From Lachnospiraceae bacterium (lineage in GTDB: Bacteria; Bacillota; Clostridia; Lachnospirales; Lachnospiraceae), in the NCBI GenBank assembly GCA_022790855.1, contig JAAVYA010000041.1, forward strand, positions 1 through 61,493: a DNA stretch of 61,493 bases. Reading direction: 5' to 3'. A program made the position numbers and the translations under genes. Positions 61,105 to 61,493 of this stretch are shown piece after piece; positions within the stretch are counted from its first letter, which is position 1; every line of letters begins with the position of its first letter. The notes under the pieces were generated by a model. It saw only the letters and a program-made list of their open reading frames with translations. It was not told the origin of the DNA and ran no database searches.

Positions 61105-61493
61105 TCAATCTTTTTCATATCCATTTCTTCGATAAAGTACTAAAAATACAAGAATGCTAATTACTAATTCTCCGATAAGCACTGCGATGTCCAGAGGTTT
61201 TAACGTATATGACATTCCCTCGGCAAATCCACTCGCCATCTCTGTCAACACTCCAGTAAACAAAAATCCTGAGATATGGTGCAATTTTTCGGAAAGATTT
61301 CCAAACATTGGAATCATCATCAACACGATCACCAATGGATAAGAAATCAAATTTGCATTCATCTGATTTTTGGCGCAGAGACCAACAATCATTCCCATTA
61401 CACAACTAATCAGAGAGGCTGCTGCACTGACCAGTAAGAAAGCCGCGACAGATACCTGGCTCATAGAAATACCGCTAATCACCAATACCACAA
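61105..61493 (-). CDS. ABC-2-type permease, C-terminal part (truncated by window)
   Basis: The open frame runs off the right edge, so only the last 128-129 residues are seen. They contain at least four hydrophobic helices (LVISGISMSQVSVAAFLLV, AASLISCVMGMIVGLC, LISYPLVIVLMMIPMFG, LDIAVLIGELVISILVFLVL) and end in a short basic tail, RRNGYEKD. The pattern, with the conserved helix pair and the FG(N/S)LSE(K)L-like loop, fits an ABC-2/NatB-type membrane subunit. The cognate ATPase would lie to the right. Confidence 0.72.
   Translation of the reverse strand, partial: VVLVISGISMSQVSVAAFLLVSAAASLISCVMGMIVGLCAKNQMNANLISYPLVIVLMMIPMFGNLSEKLHHISGFLFTGVLTEMASGFAEGMSYTLKPLDIAVLIGELVISILVFLVLYRRNGYEKD

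Overview
The window looks like a chromosomal segment of an anaerobic gut Bacillota, most likely a Lachnospiraceae member. This is inferred from the gene repertoire, strong AGGAGG-type ribosome sites, sigma-A-like promoters with 17-bp spacers, corrinoid/RACo proteins, an ECF transporter module next to truA, VanW/VanZ/YesL-family proteins and repeat-rich secreted proteins. Genus cannot be fixed from the sequence alone. Nearly all genes are on the minus strand. I see no rRNA, tRNA, CRISPR array, transposase, phage gene or replication origin.

Region 1 (1-9.6 kb): a truncated secreted acidic repeat protein, then (minus strand) AIR-synthase-like gene, trmL, ecfA1-ecfA2-ecfT and truA, with a VanW-family cell-envelope protein upstream. 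A dispersed intergenic repeat occurs in front of trmL and again (with a tandem partial copy) between vanW and a plus-strand gene. A 34-residue membrane protein sits antisense in that same gap. Region 2 (8.2-16.1 kb): a corrinoid cluster (RACo-type 2Fe-2S/ASKHA activator, two corrinoid-binding proteins, a B12-binding radical SAM protein) running into nth and a DEDDh exonuclease; no corrinoid methyltransferase is present. Region 3 (16.2-26 kb): a TetR-MMPL-YhgE-like-MntP-like group and, upstream, a GT2 glycosyltransferase next to one polypeptide that fuses YfhO- and GtrA-type membrane modules, probably a polyprenyl-phosphate-sugar surface glycosylation system.

Region 4 (26.2-40 kb): a Big_2 repeat secreted protein, recQ, two MATE exporters, serS, and a MacB-type ABC exporter operon that encodes two different membrane-fusion adaptors, preceded by a promoter with 11-bp-spaced direct repeats and an intrinsic terminator in its leader; then glyA. 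Region 5 (40.2-45 kb): pyrE, a 51-residue membrane protein, a VanZ protein (probably TTG start), a small membrane protein, an M29 aminopeptidase, beta-phosphoglucomutase and a DUF1294 protein in one close-packed minus-strand run.

Region 6 (45.2-58.3 kb): a sucrose/raffinose-type utilisation locus: binding protein and two permeases of an ABC importer (no ATPase gene in the window), a LacI regulator, GH36 alpha-galactosidase, an amylosucrase-type GH13, PfkB fructokinase and GH32 beta-fructosidase, plus a divergent YesL-type pair. The parts fit import of alpha-galactosyl-sucrose oligosaccharides, removal of galactose, cleavage of sucrose and phosphorylation of fructose. Region 7 (58.3-61.5 kb): a cytosolic ParB-like/BMP-fold protein translationally coupled to a metallophosphoesterase, then the C-terminal part of an ABC-2 permease running off the right edge.
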